A stretch of 43,845 nucleotides of DNA from a virus. Position 1 is the first letter of the stretch. Each line of letters opens with the position of its first letter. This document shows, in pieces, positions 1-8,232 of the stretch. Under the pieces are notes generated by a model. The model was not told where the DNA came from. It did no database searches and saw only the letters and a program-made list of their open reading frames with translations. Where the stretch lies: IMG/VR virus record IMGVR_UViG_3300028284_000016, positions 1 through 43,845 of that record; one strand, 5' to 3'. Made by a program: the position numbers and the translations under genes.

Positions 1-702
1 ATTGAAAAAGTTAAATTGTTTCCACTCAGGTCCTATTTCTTTGATAAACTTAGGAGGTCCGTCAAAAGTTTCATAATACTCTTTTTCATCCTCTGTGATT
101 ATTAATTCTTTTTGATATACTTCATCGCTATCGTGTATTGAAATCATTCCTCCGGGTTTAACTAACTTAGAGTACATATTGAAATCTTTTTTAACATCTT
201 CGTAGGAGTGTCCTGCATCTATATGTAAAAAATCAATTTCTATTTCTTGTTTTACAAAATAATTATAATATGCTGTTTCGGTTGTCTCGTTAATGAACCT
301 AGGAACAAATTGGTATCTAAAGAAAGAGTCTTCGTGTAAGTAGTCTATCTTTCCGCCTATTCCGTTAGCTGCATCGACAAGGTATGTAACGCCGATATCA
401 CCGTGATTGTAGTCATTGTTACCTTCAAATATACCTTGACTATGAAGGTCCAGTCTAGCCTGTGTTAATATTCTAGGGACAAATCCTCCTCCTGAGCCTA
501 AGCATACTAATGTCTTATATCTCATCATCTGAACAATGCTGTATAAGAGTAATCCATCTCCTAAATTATAATCTGTTGCACCATGTGTCCACCTATAAGG
601 AACCTTATTAAATTCCGTGTACTCTTTTCCGTTACCGTCAATCTTTTTAACTGGATTGTTGGTTATAAGCTGTCTTATGTATTCTCTATCTAGTATCGAC
701 AT
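1..702 (-). CDS. SAM-dependent methyltransferase, class I (3' end outside window)
   Basis: An open frame runs from an ATG at 702 to the window edge (234 codons visible, no stop), so the C-terminus is missing. The protein has a glycine-rich SAM-binding loop, LVCLGSGGGF (residues 65-74), an acidic segment IDFLHIDAGHSYEDV (156-170) and the post-motif LVKPGGMISIHDS (180-192). This pattern is typical of the Methyltransf_24-like class I methyltransferases that modify sugars or small molecules. The start overlaps the stop of the upstream glycosyltransferase by one base (TAATG), so the two are probably translationally coupled. Both follow the tail-fibre genes, which suggests glycan or surface modification, but the substrate cannot be read from sequence. 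Confidence 0.72.
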   Translation of the reverse strand, partial: MSILDREYIRQLITNNPVKKIDGNGKEYTEFNKVPYRWTHGATDYNLGDGLLLYSIVQMMRYKTLVCLGSGGGFVPRILTQARLDLHSQGIFEGNNDYNHGDIGVTYLVDAANGIGGKIDYLHEDSFFRYQFVPRFINETTETAYYNYFVKQEIEIDFLHIDAGHSYEDVKKDFNMYSKLVKPGGMISIHDSDEVYQKELIITEDEKEYYETFDGPPKFIKEIGPEWKQFNFFN

Positions 703-1556
703 TATGGTTTCTCAATTATATCTAAATACAAATTAGGAAAATTAATGCAATTAGACAACAATTTTACCTCCTCATTGTAATTTTGGTCTCCTAAATTCTT
801 TTTAATCCAAGATTTTAACGGTCCATAGTGTTTAAAATATAGTCCAGAATCATTCATAGTCCATATTCCTTTATCGTGATCTTCTCCCCATTCCCACTTT
901 TTACAGTCCCAATTAGTAGAGAGTATACTTTTGTACTCTATATTTTTTTTATCAAGTAAGTGTTTTAAAAGAAGTTGTTCAGCAAATATTAGGTATTGTG
1001 AATGTGGAACTTTCATTTTAGTAAACTCTTCCATAAATTTTAAGCTCATATTAGCGTACTCCTTTGTAAACTTAGGGTCTGGTAAATTTAGAAAACTAAC
1101 ATTAACTGATTCTGTTTTCCATCTTGCTCGGTAAGAAAGTTGTTGGATGTATGGATCTATAGCTGTCGGGTAGTATCCTTTTCCAACTTCAAAGTTACAT
1201 ACGTATACTTTATTTAAATCTAAGTATTCTTTAATGGGTTTAAATACTAATGTATCGTTGTCCATTATTATTACAGGTACTGTTTGTTTAGCTAGTATTT
1301 CTAATTTACTAGCTGCCCAAAATACCTTAGTGTTAATGTTTCGTGTTGGTTTGTATAAGGATATTTCATCCCAAAAGTGATGGACGTTTAACTCATGAAG
1401 TAAATCACGTGTCATTGAATCAGTATAAAGTACACAAGTGTCTTCTGGTTGATTCCTTTTCCATAGTCTAACTGAAGCTAAAAGTAGTAGTATATTAAGC
1501 TTACTGTAGAACTCTCGATTACCATCGATATTTTCTAAAACCCAAATTATTCTCAA
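702..1556 (-). CDS. Glycosyltransferase-like protein (GT-A, DxD)
   Basis: A 284-residue protein. It has a Rossmann-like N-terminus, a CVLYTD strand, and the sequence VPVIIMDNDTLVFKPI with a D-x-D at residues 99-101, the metal/nucleotide-sugar signature of GT-A glycosyltransferases. The predicted start is TTG at 1556; no in-frame ATG occurs before residue 48, which would remove the first strands of the fold, so TTG is the better choice. It lies 20 bases after the stop of the 158-residue protein and overlaps the methyltransferase start by one base. Its likely job is to transfer a sugar to a virion or host surface component. Acceptor and donor are unknown. Confidence 0.65.
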   Translation of the reverse strand: MRIIWVLENIDGNREFYSKLNILLLLASVRLWKRNQPEDTCVLYTDSMTRDLLHELNVHHFWDEISLYKPTRNINTKVFWAASKLEILAKQTVPVIIMDNDTLVFKPIKEYLDLNKVYVCNFEVGKGYYPTAIDPYIQQLSYRARWKTESVNVSFLNLPDPKFTKEYANMSLKFMEEFTKMKVPHSQYLIFAEQLLLKHLLDKKNIEYKSILSTNWDCKKWEWGEDHDKGIWTMNDSGLYFKHYGPLKSWIKKNLGDQNYNEEVKLLSNCINFPNLYLDIIEKP

Positions 1557-1576
1557 AACTTATTTTTTTTACTCCC

Positions 1577-2053
1577 TTAGAAATTCGTATCTGCAGGATT
1601 AATGTGCGTAGTTGTAAAGTATGCGTGAAACTCTACTACTGCTGTATGATCTGTATCTATTAATGTTAATGTGGATGAATTACTTAATAATGTTCCGCCT
1701 CCATTTATTGCGGTTCTCCATGAGTGAAATACGTATGGATAAGATGTTTCTGCTACTGCTGTTAAAGAGTATGAACTGATTAATACGTTCTTAGCTGCAA
1801 ATGAAGCTGCTGATAGTACCGTGTAGGGAGCTGTAAGTTTAACTGTTCCACCTGTTCCTGCGAAGAAAGCGCCATAAAAAATTGCTGAATTTGGTGCAAA
1901 TTCGGATACTGCAAATGGTGCTGAATTAGTTGGATAGAAGTCTTGTACAGCTACAGAGAGTCTACGCTCTTGTAGTGATGAAGAAATTCCGTTTGACCAA
2001 GTCTCAAAAGTATCAAATGAGATATTATTCGCTCCGTAGGTGTATACTGCCAT
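1577..2053 (-). CDS. Hypothetical virion-associated protein (158 aa)
   Basis: I do not recognise the family. The protein is rich in Ala, Ser, Thr and aromatic residues, has no Cys, no signal peptide and no clear membrane span, and reads like a beta-rich structural protein. The start MAVYTYGANN follows one base after the stop of the 183-residue gene, in a tight run downstream of the S74-type tail fibre. Position suggests a fibre tip, fibre accessory or adhesin component; this is inference from context only. Confidence 0.5.
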   Translation of the reverse strand: MAVYTYGANNISFDTFETWSNGISSSLQERRLSVAVQDFYPTNSAPFAVSEFAPNSAIFYGAFFAGTGGTVKLTAPYTVLSAASFAAKNVLISSYSLTAVAETSYPYVFHSWRTAINGGGTLLSNSSTLTLIDTDHTAVVEFHAYFTTTHINPADTNF

Positions 2054-2054
2054 G

Positions 2055-2606
2055 TTACTTCACTGTTTCTATTTTATCTTCAGGTAACCATTGTGTTAGT
2101 TCTTTCAGTGCGTGTCTGTAGCAGAACCCATATAGGTCACCTGCTAAACTGCCATCAATTACTTCTGCAGTCTCCACCTTTACTCCCACTCTTACTTTTT
2201 CTGTTTTAACTACCTTTCGATACTTAATTACTTCTTCTCCTTGCTCATCAAAACTCACATATGGAGCGTCTGTTTCAACTTCCTGTACTTCGTAGAGCGG
2301 TACTTCAATTTCTTTAATTGAGACTAACGGTGCTTTTAAATGGTTTGGAAGTAATACTTCTTTACCGTCACTTATATCGTCTTCAAAATAAAGAACTCTT
2401 TCCTGTACTAGCCCGATTGCGTTTTTCCTTTCTTCACTTAGATACGTTCTGTTAAAACGTATTGCATGATCTCTATCGAGCCAATATGTTAATTGAAACC
2501 TTACTTCACTTGTAACTTTATTGTATGAAAGACTCTCTATACGTGTATACACTTCATGAGATGGTCCTTCACTTGTTTCCAAGTCTACATTTAATACGAA
2601 ACCCAT
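2055..2606 (-). CDS. Hypothetical protein, tail-fibre cluster (183 aa)
   Basis: Family not recognised. The sequence is charged (many E, K, R), with alternating hydrophobic/charged stretches such as VRVGVKVETAEV that suggest beta strands, and a C-terminal helix containing HALKELTQWL. It has no catalytic motif. It starts 12 bases downstream of the S74-chaperone fibre stop, behind an A-rich leader without a Shine-Dalgarno sequence. Genes directly downstream of long fibres are often fibre-assembly or tip proteins, which is the best guess here. Confidence 0.5.
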   Translation of the reverse strand: MGFVLNVDLETSEGPSHEVYTRIESLSYNKVTSEVRFQLTYWLDRDHAIRFNRTYLSEERKNAIGLVQERVLYFEDDISDGKEVLLPNHLKAPLVSIKEIEVPLYEVQEVETDAPYVSFDEQGEEVIKYRKVVKTEKVRVGVKVETAEVIDGSLAGDLYGFCYRHALKELTQWLPEDKIETVK

Positions 2607-2618
2607 TTTTTATTGTTT

Positions 2619-4457
2619 TTATTTATTCTCTAATTCTTTCACTTTAGCTGAAAGTTCTTTTACTGCTTGGATAAGGATTGCTGTTAGTTTGTCATATTTA
2701 ACTGCTTTGTATCCATTTTCTCTAGAAGCAACTAACTCCGGTGCAATTTCTTCAATTTCTTGAGCTACTACTCCAATGTCATGACCTTCAAAAGTATCTT
2801 GATTATTATTCCAATCAAATTCATATCCACCAATTTGCTCTATCTTCAATAATGCATCTGGTATTGGTTTAATATTGTCTTTTAATCTTCTATCTGAAGA
2901 AGAATATGCAACTATATCTCCTGTAGCGGTTACACTAGAGAAGTTAACAGCTGAGCTAGTATTGGTAGCTTGGTTAGAAGTGTATGTTGTGTACCCCTCT
3001 GTTCCATGATCTCCCCAACCGTGTGCTGTATCTGCTTTAGTTCCTTGTGCTGAAGTAGCATATGCTGATGCTGCCGTTGTTGCTGCTGAACCTAAGCCTA
3101 GGTTTGTTCTAGCTGTACCTGCATTAGTTAAGTCTGATAAATTACTTGCTTTAGCTAATTTGGTACCTACTACTGATGTCAGTGCAACTACATCGCTATC
3201 TCCATTTGCTATAGAAGCAGATATCTCTGATAATGTATCAAATGCTGCTGGAGCACCGCCTATAATATCTGATACCTCTCTTATTACGAAAGCTGTAGTA
3301 GCTATTTTAGTAGAATTATCGTTATCTGCTGGTGTTGTGCTGACTGGTGTTCCGGTAAATGTAGGTGAAGCAAACATTGTTGCTTTACTCTCATTTGTTA
3401 CATTACCCAATCCTACATCTGCTTTAACAAGAGATACTACACCAGTTTTACCTGCTACACTATCTACTACGTTCACTTGTGCATTTTCTTCTATTGTTCC
3501 AAGTTTAGTACTTGCAGCATTACTATAGCTAATTTTAGCTGTGTTTGCAGTAATTGCTGATGCTTGACCAGAAGTTATTCCAGTTTTAGCAGTATTTGCA
3601 GTAATAGCTGAAGCTTGTGCACTGCTTATAGTTGTTGTTGAACTTGCTAAATAATCAGATGAGTCAAAAGCTTTAACTTGTGCTAAGTTTTCTACTTCTG
3701 AGTCCATTAGTGCACCTGCAGCAGTTACGTTAACAGTATCGGTTACATCTGCATTTTCTTCTATTGTAGCTAATTTAGTACTTGCAGCACTGTTATAGCT
3801 AATCTTAGCAGTATTTGCTGTTATTGCAGATGCTTGACCAGAAGTGATTCCAGTTTTAGCACTGTTTGCTGTTATTGCTGATGCTTGACTAGAAGTGATT
3901 CCAGTTTTAGCACTGTTTGCTGTTATTGCTGATGCTTGAGATGATGTAATTCCTACCTTAGCGTTGTTAGCAGCAATATCAGAAGCCTGTTGAGATGATA
4001 TTCCTGTCTTTGCTGAGTTAGTTACTATAGCAGATGCTTGAGCTCCGCTAATTGTAGTAGGTTGATTTTGAATTGACGCATAATCTATTTGAGCTGATCC
4101 ACTAACCACTCCTGCTGGAAGTACAAAATCTGTAGAGTACTTTTCAACTCCTTCTTGGAAGTGAGCTGAGCCAGTGTCTAATGTTATGCTTCTGCTAGTT
4201 ACAATAGTTCCTCCACCAGATAAACCTTGCCCACTTCCTATAGTTATAGTTGAGTGGTCAATATGTTCGTTTGCTACGAAGTTAGTTGCAGCATCATGGT
4301 CAATTTGTATTGATCCAGATACTAATGATGGTTTGTTGTTGACGTTTGCATATGCTACAGAATCAGCTTGTATGTCTCCATCGAATGTTCCGGTGAAGGA
4401 ACCGCTGAAAGACCCTGTGGCTTGGGCGTTAGTCATTAAAGGGCTATCTATTCTCAT
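2619..4457 (-). CDS. Tail fibre with C-terminal S74 intramolecular chaperone
   Basis: A 612-residue fibre protein. The N-terminal half has short beta repeats (GSFSGSFTGTFDGD, LVSGSIQID). Residues about 130-340 carry a coiled-coil-like tandem repeat with units such as GITSSQASAITANSAKT. The last ~92 residues are a Peptidase_S74 domain, SDRRLKDNIKPIPDAL...GVVAQEI...VKYDKL, ending in a helical tail. In this family the Ser and Lys of the S-D-x-R-x-K motif (here S521 and K526) perform self-cleavage after trimer folding, releasing the chaperone. The fibre should therefore trimerise and mature by autoproteolysis, and it is a likely receptor-binding component. A CTATTTAT-type element lies 32 bases upstream of the ATG. 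Confidence 0.88.
   Translation of the reverse strand: MRIDSPLMTNAQATGSFSGSFTGTFDGDIQADSVAYANVNNKPSLVSGSIQIDHDAATNFVANEHIDHSTITIGSGQGLSGGGTIVTSRSITLDTGSAHFQEGVEKYSTDFVLPAGVVSGSAQIDYASIQNQPTTISGAQASAIVTNSAKTGISSQQASDIAANNAKVGITSSQASAITANSAKTGITSSQASAITANSAKTGITSGQASAITANTAKISYNSAASTKLATIEENADVTDTVNVTAAGALMDSEVENLAQVKAFDSSDYLASSTTTISSAQASAITANTAKTGITSGQASAITANTAKISYSNAASTKLGTIEENAQVNVVDSVAGKTGVVSLVKADVGLGNVTNESKATMFASPTFTGTPVSTTPADNDNSTKIATTAFVIREVSDIIGGAPAAFDTLSEISASIANGDSDVVALTSVVGTKLAKASNLSDLTNAGTARTNLGLGSAATTAASAYATSAQGTKADTAHGWGDHGTEGYTTYTSNQATNTSSAVNFSSVTATGDIVAYSSSDRRLKDNIKPIPDALLKIEQIGGYEFDWNNNQDTFEGHDIGVVAQEIEEIAPELVASRENGYKAVKYDKLTAILIQAVKELSAKVKELENK
3781..4045 (-). repeat. Tandem ~45-bp coding repeats in the S74 fibre
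   Basis: Consecutive units of about 45 bp encode 15-residue blocks of the form G-I-[TS]-S-x-Q-A-S-[AD]-I-x-A-N-x-A-K. Two adjacent units (about 3846-3937) are almost identical at nucleotide level, which suggests recent duplication. Further copies lie at about 3530-3625 in the same gene. The 15-residue period fits a trimeric coiled-coil shaft. Confidence 0.8.
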
Positions 4458-4481
4458 CTCTTACTTAATTTTGGCTTTATA

Positions 4482-4489
4482 ATAAATAT
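4482..4489 (-). promoter_or_regulatory. CTATTTAT-family element (ATATTTAT variant)
   Basis: The coding strand reads ATATTTATTATAAAG, 32 bases before the ATG of the S74 fibre gene. It matches the recurring element found upstream of about 11 genes in this window. A promoter role is inferred from position and strand bias. Confidence 0.4.
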
Positions 4490-4509
4490 ATCACTGTCGG
4501 TTAAACTGT

Positions 4510-4935
4510 CTATTTTTTTACAACTACTTTTCCGGTAAAATTAGAGTCAAATGTTAATTCTACTGTACCGCTGTTTGTTGCTTTTATTTCTCCTGGTAAA
4601 ACCTGTACTTTGTCTGTATCGTAGACCTGTACTACTGGATAGTCCTCGTTTAATCCATGGTTTATGGTGTATTGAGTATTTCCAGATATATTTTCTTCGT
4701 ATCTTGTTAAATTATCTATTTGTGCTGAGCCAGATATTAATCCAGTTGGTATACTACTAAAGTTATTATAGTTTAGGTAGTAAGTACCACTTTGGTTGTT
4801 TAATAAGTCTGTGTTGAGATTAGTCAATCCTGAGCCGTCTCCAAGAAAGGAGGCTGCTGTAACTGTTGTAGTTACTGTTAAGTCGTTAAGGTTAGCAGAT
4901 GAACCACTAACTATTAGTTTTTTCCAATTCGGCAT
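4510..4935 (-). CDS. Short tail-fibre/structural protein with W-K-K-x-[IV]-V-S-G-S tag
   Basis: A 141-residue protein. The first 13 residues, MPNWKKLIVSGSS, match the starts of the 355- and 576-residue fibre proteins nearby. They are followed by the fibre-type strands ASFLGDGSGLTNLN and GLISGSAQID common in marine T4-like fibres. The C-terminal ~60 residues (from NTQYTINHGL to GKVVVKK) form a small beta domain that is repeated in the 355-residue protein (VAVNHNFNSKNVTVTVYDDTD...GNIVVAKG). This suggests a minimal member of a modular fibre family that attaches through a common N-terminal anchor. A promoter-like element lies 76 bases upstream. Confidence 0.62.
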   Translation of the reverse strand: MPNWKKLIVSGSSANLNDLTVTTTVTAASFLGDGSGLTNLNTDLLNNQSGTYYLNYNNFSSIPTGLISGSAQIDNLTRYEENISGNTQYTINHGLNEDYPVVQVYDTDKVQVLPGEIKATNSGTVELTFDSNFTGKVVVKK

Positions 4936-5003
4936 TTAACTTAATATTACGGTTGGTTACACAAGTGCCCACTTCCTCTTACGAGGCCGATAATAGCTTT
5001 AAT

Positions 5004-5011
5004 ATAAATAG
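5004..5011 (-). promoter_or_regulatory. CTATTTAT-family element
   Basis: The coding strand reads GACTATTTATATTAAAG in the 113-base gap between the 76- and 141-residue genes, 76 bases before the ATG at 4935. A CCTC-GTAA-GAGG mini-hairpin lies between the element and the start. Confidence 0.42.
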
Positions 5012-5048
5012 TCTAAATTAATATAAGAAGTTTTTCTTAAGTATTAAA

Positions 5049-5279
5049 CTATTTTTCTTTTAATTTTGCTAACTTAATCCAGACATTAGAAAACGTTTCA
5101 AACTCTGCTCCTGTATAGGAAGCTGATCTTAATTTAGTCAATACAAAATTGATTTCCGTTTCTGTGAGTGTATTAATTTGAACTCCTTGAATCTGCTGAA
5201 TGTCAGATATGGGTTCTTGTTTTGTTAAAACCTTTCCTTTTGTAACTAATCCCATTTTATTTAATAGTTGTTTAAGCAT
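5049..5279 (-). CDS. Hypothetical small protein (76 aa)
   Basis: No recognised family. It is basic at the N-terminus (MLKQLLNKMGLVTKGK) and helical toward the C-terminus. The region TLTETEINFVLTKLRSASYTG...SNVWIKLAKLKEK is similar in style to small phage proteins that sit between fibre genes. It overlaps the 3' end of the 355-residue fibre gene by 8 bases, so it is probably translated from the same message. Function unknown; a structural or assembly role is only suggested by location. Confidence 0.55.
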   Translation of the reverse strand: MLKQLLNKMGLVTKGKVLTKQEPISDIQQIQGVQINTLTETEINFVLTKLRSASYTGAEFETFSNVWIKLAKLKEK

Positions 5280-6339
5280 ATATAAAGACTGTACCTGAAT
5301 CTATCTTAACGTTTCCGTTTTTCTGATATTCCGGTATGTCTGTATGTCCTGCATCAATGTCTACTACTGCACCTGCATAAGCATCTGGTGTAGCGCTTGC
5401 TGCATTATGTGCTAATGAACCAGTATAACCGAATCTAGCAGCAGTATCATTGTAGATGAAAGCGTGACCTTGGCCATTTCCTTCGTCTATTACAATACCA
5501 CCTTGATCAGGTGCTCCTGAGCCAGAGTTTAATAGTATGAATTTATCCTCAACTAAGAGGTTTGTTGTATTTATAGCAGTTACATCTCCTTCTACTACTA
5601 AATCACCTGTAATGGTTAATCCAGCAAACTGTGGAGAAGAACTTTGTTGTAATGTCGGAACATTAATATTAGTTCCGTTAATTTTTATTTGACCTTGTGC
5701 ATCTCCTGCAATTGAAGAAGATACTAACTCTGATGGTTTATTAGATATAAAGTTCCATCCTGTAGAACCTGATACTATGTGTCCACCTTTAGCTACTACG
5801 ATATTACCTGAAGTTGATGAATCAAATGTTACTGTAGCAGTATTGTCGCTGCTTAATGTAACAGATGAAGGTATTATAAGTGTGTCGGTATCATCATAAA
5901 CTGTAACAGTAACGTTCTTACTGTTGAAGTTATGGTTAACAGCTACTGATGTTTGACTAACAAAGGCGTTAGCTACGGTAGCAACCATTGCAACGTTTAT
6001 ATTAGTTAGACCGGATCCGTCTCCAGATACTGATGTTGCATCAATGTCGTTAGCATAAATGTTATCCCATCTTTTAGTTGATGATCCTAAGTCATACGCA
6101 TTATTGGCTGCTGGTATTACGTTAGATACTACTTCCGCCCCTAAATTAACTGTATCACTTGAAGCATCGCCTAATGTGATGTTACCTCCTAAATTAATGT
6201 CTCCGCTTATATTAGCATCTCCGGATAATTGTAGATTAGATCCACTTATATCTCCTAGAACATTAACTTCTTGATCAATTTTAAGGTTTAATAGTTCTGC
6301 TTGTGAACCACTAACAATTACTTTTTTCCAACCTGCCAT
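5272..6339 (-). CDS. Modular tail fibre protein, paralogue of the 576-aa neighbour
   Basis: A 355-residue structural protein. Its N-terminus, MAGWKKVIVSGSQAELLNLK, shares the W-K-K-x-[IV]-V-S-G-S tag of neighbouring fibres. Shaft repeats such as ISGDINLGGNITLGDA and VSGDGSGLTNINV follow. A middle beta module resembles the C-terminus of the 141-residue protein. The last ~110 residues (VEDKFILLNSGSG...DQGGIVIDEGNGQGHAFIYND... to VFIYA) are clearly homologous to the end of the 576-residue protein. Both ends are thus shared while the middle differs, the mark of modular fibre evolution by domain shuffling. Confidence 0.7.
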   Translation of the reverse strand: MAGWKKVIVSGSQAELLNLKIDQEVNVLGDISGSNLQLSGDANISGDINLGGNITLGDASSDTVNLGAEVVSNVIPAANNAYDLGSSTKRWDNIYANDIDATSVSGDGSGLTNINVAMVATVANAFVSQTSVAVNHNFNSKNVTVTVYDDTDTLIIPSSVTLSSDNTATVTFDSSTSGNIVVAKGGHIVSGSTGWNFISNKPSELVSSSIAGDAQGQIKINGTNINVPTLQQSSSPQFAGLTITGDLVVEGDVTAINTTNLLVEDKFILLNSGSGAPDQGGIVIDEGNGQGHAFIYNDTAARFGYTGSLAHNAASATPDAYAGAVVDIDAGHTDIPEYQKNGNVKIDSGTVFIYA

Positions 6340-6386
6340 GTCGTATATAATATTTTAATTTTATATTGTAAAGGTGACCATAAAAA

Positions 6387-6414
6387 GGAATAGACGAAGG
6401 GTAAATCCCTTCGC
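6387..6414 (-). terminator. Rho-independent terminator after the 576-aa fibre gene
   Basis: On the coding strand a 7-bp stem CGAAGGG / CCCTTCG (6407-6413 with 6395-6401) closes a 5-base loop and is followed by TCTATTCCTTTTTA. It lies about 20 bases downstream of the stop at 6433 and before the next fibre gene. Confidence 0.7.
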
Positions 6415-6432
6415 CTTATCCAATTTAATTAT

Positions 6433-8163
6433 TTATACGTAGATGTAGATTTCATCTGAAGAATCTAACTTCATATTTCCTCTCTGTGCGTATTCAGCGT
6501 CTGTAATATCATGAGCTGCATTGTTTTGATCTACTACTAAAGCAACATATGCTTCAGAGTTAGCTGTTAAAGCTGTTTTTGAATCAACCGATTGGTTAAC
6601 TCCGAAACGACCATCGCCAGCATCAAAGATAAATCCATGCCCAACTCCATTACCTTCATCGATAATAAATCCACCTTCATCTGGATCTGCTGATCCTGAG
6701 TTAAGTAAGATAAATTTGTCAGTGATTGCTGTGTTAGTTGTACTAAGGTAAGTCATGTCTCCAGAAACTGTTAAGTTTCCAGTGATTACTGAATTTCCGT
6801 TAACTGTTAAGCCACCAAAAGTAACATCGTCTACTGCATTAAGACCTAAATCTACATCTGCATTAACTCCGTTAAGTGTTGATCTCATAGTACCCTGGTT
6901 AGGTGAACTAAATGCTGAAGCTGAAACGAATCCTGCTCCTTGAGATACATTAATTGCTACACTGTTGTTAGATACTACTGCATCTAATCCTGCTCCTCCA
7001 CCGAAAGTTAAAGTCTCACCACCATTGATAGTGTCAGTTCCTGAATCTCCTGCTAATCCAAAAGATGTTGCAATTGATACTTCAGAAGCTGCTGTTAAGC
7101 GACCTTGTGCATCTACTGTGAAAGTAGGAATAGCTGTAGTTGAACCATATGCTCCTGATGTTACTGCTGTATGAGCTAATTTGTCTGCTGTTACTGCATT
7201 ATCAGCAATTTTTGCTGTTGATACTGCACCTGCTCCAATCTTAGTGTTTGTAATTGCACCTGCTCCAATAGAAGCTTCAACAATTGCACCTGTTGCTAAG
7301 TGTTCTGAATCAATAGAATCATCTGCTATTTTAGATCCATCTACTGCATCAGCTCCAATCTTAGCACCTGTAACAGCACCTGCTGCTAATTTACCAGTTG
7401 TTACTGCTAAGTCAGCGATTTTAGCTGTTGCTACTGCTCCATCTGCAATTTTTGCTGATGTTACTGCTGCTGTATCGATTGCTGCTGTATCTACTGCTAA
7501 AGCATCTAAATGCTCTGATCCGATTGATCCATCTGCAATTTTAGATCCATCTACTGCATCTGCTGCAATTTTAGCTCCGATTACTGCTCCTGTAGCAATT
7601 TTAGCTGCGACGATACCGCCGTCTTTTACTCTTACAGCTCCGGTTCCGTCTGCTGCTGATAATTCAATAGAAGCTCCATCTACTGTTACTTCTAATTCAT
7701 CTGCATTAGCTGTGATACCATCACCACCTACTACATTTAAAGTCACATCACCTGTTGATCCATCTGGTGTTGTTAGACCTGCTCCAGCTACTACTGATGT
7801 GATATCACCTACTAAATCCGCATCGATTGTAATAGTTCCTGCTACATCATTATAGGTTGCGGTAATATTATTACCACCTACGATAGCTGCTCCTACTACA
7901 TCCTGAACATCCTCAGAAAAATCGGTTACGTCTCTAGCTACTACTTGAGTAGATCCAGATACTAGTGCTGGTTTGTTAGCTACATTTGCGTACTCTACGC
8001 TTGCTGCTGCTACATTTGTTAATGAGGCGCCATTTCCTGCGAATGTACCATTAAATGAACCAGATAAGACTACTCCAGAATCTCCTTCTGCAAGGAAATT
8101 AGAATCATTTACTAGTTGACTTACGGAACTCCCGGAGACGACGACCTTTTTCCATTCTGCCAT
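6433..8163 (-). CDS. Long tail fibre protein with decapeptide-repeat shaft
   Basis: A 576-residue protein. The N-terminal tag MAEWKKVVVSGSS is shared with two other fibres here. Residues ~40-75 hold GSFNGTFAGNGASLTN and a VANKPALVSGSTQ segment. Residues ~181-335 are a strikingly regular 10-residue repeat of the type [DG]-A-V-x-x-x-K-I-A (about 15 units). The last ~110 residues (TDKFILLNSGSADPDEGGFI... to EIYIYV) match the C-terminus of the 355-residue fibre. No S74 chaperone is present. It is probably a trimeric fibre. A promoter-like element lies 58 bases upstream and a strong terminator directly downstream, so it may be made from its own late transcript. Confidence 0.78.
   Translation of the reverse strand: MAEWKKVVVSGSSVSQLVNDSNFLAEGDSGVVLSGSFNGTFAGNGASLTNVAAASVEYANVANKPALVSGSTQVVARDVTDFSEDVQDVVGAAIVGGNNITATYNDVAGTITIDADLVGDITSVVAGAGLTTPDGSTGDVTLNVVGGDGITANADELEVTVDGASIELSAADGTGAVRVKDGGIVAAKIATGAVIGAKIAADAVDGSKIADGSIGSEHLDALAVDTAAIDTAAVTSAKIADGAVATAKIADLAVTTGKLAAGAVTGAKIGADAVDGSKIADDSIDSEHLATGAIVEASIGAGAITNTKIGAGAVSTAKIADNAVTADKLAHTAVTSGAYGSTTAIPTFTVDAQGRLTAASEVSIATSFGLAGDSGTDTINGGETLTFGGGAGLDAVVSNNSVAINVSQGAGFVSASAFSSPNQGTMRSTLNGVNADVDLGLNAVDDVTFGGLTVNGNSVITGNLTVSGDMTYLSTTNTAITDKFILLNSGSADPDEGGFIIDEGNGVGHGFIFDAGDGRFGVNQSVDSKTALTANSEAYVALVVDQNNAAHDITDAEYAQRGNMKLDSSDEIYIYV
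7162..7623 (-). repeat. Decapeptide-encoding 30-bp repeats
   Basis: About 15 consecutive 30-bp units encode ten-residue blocks such as DAVDGSKIAD, GAVTGAKIGA and GAVSTAKIAD (residues ~181-335 of the 576-residue fibre). The register is kept without insertion through the whole array. The block containing SEHL occurs twice, about 70 residues apart, so a larger ~7-unit duplication is visible inside the array. Confidence 0.85.
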
Positions 8164-8213
8164 AATTGTTTAGAATTTAAATTGGTTAAGATTAATATTA
8201 ATTGTTATTGATA

Positions 8214-8221
8214 ATAAATAG
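8214..8221 (-). promoter_or_regulatory. CTATTTAT-family element
   Basis: The coding strand reads GTCTATTTATTATCAATAA, 58 bases before the ATG of the 576-residue fibre, in the 69-base gap after the 217-residue gene. Confidence 0.42.
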
Positions 8222-8232
8222 ACTCGTTTTTA

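Noticed and set aside
3781-4045. CRISPR-like direct repeats
   Set aside because: Units are in-frame coding repeats of a fibre without unique spacers; no cas genes are present.
5024-5039. Possible terminator TAAGAA-AAAC-TTCTTA after the 76-residue gene
   Set aside because: The stem is only six A/T-rich pairs with no clear T-run; too weak to call.
7181-7855. Long plus-strand open frame (224 codons, Ala/Pro/Ser-rich)
   Set aside because: It is the antisense shadow of the decapeptide repeat array; composition mirrors the repeat and there is no start context or neighbour on that strand.
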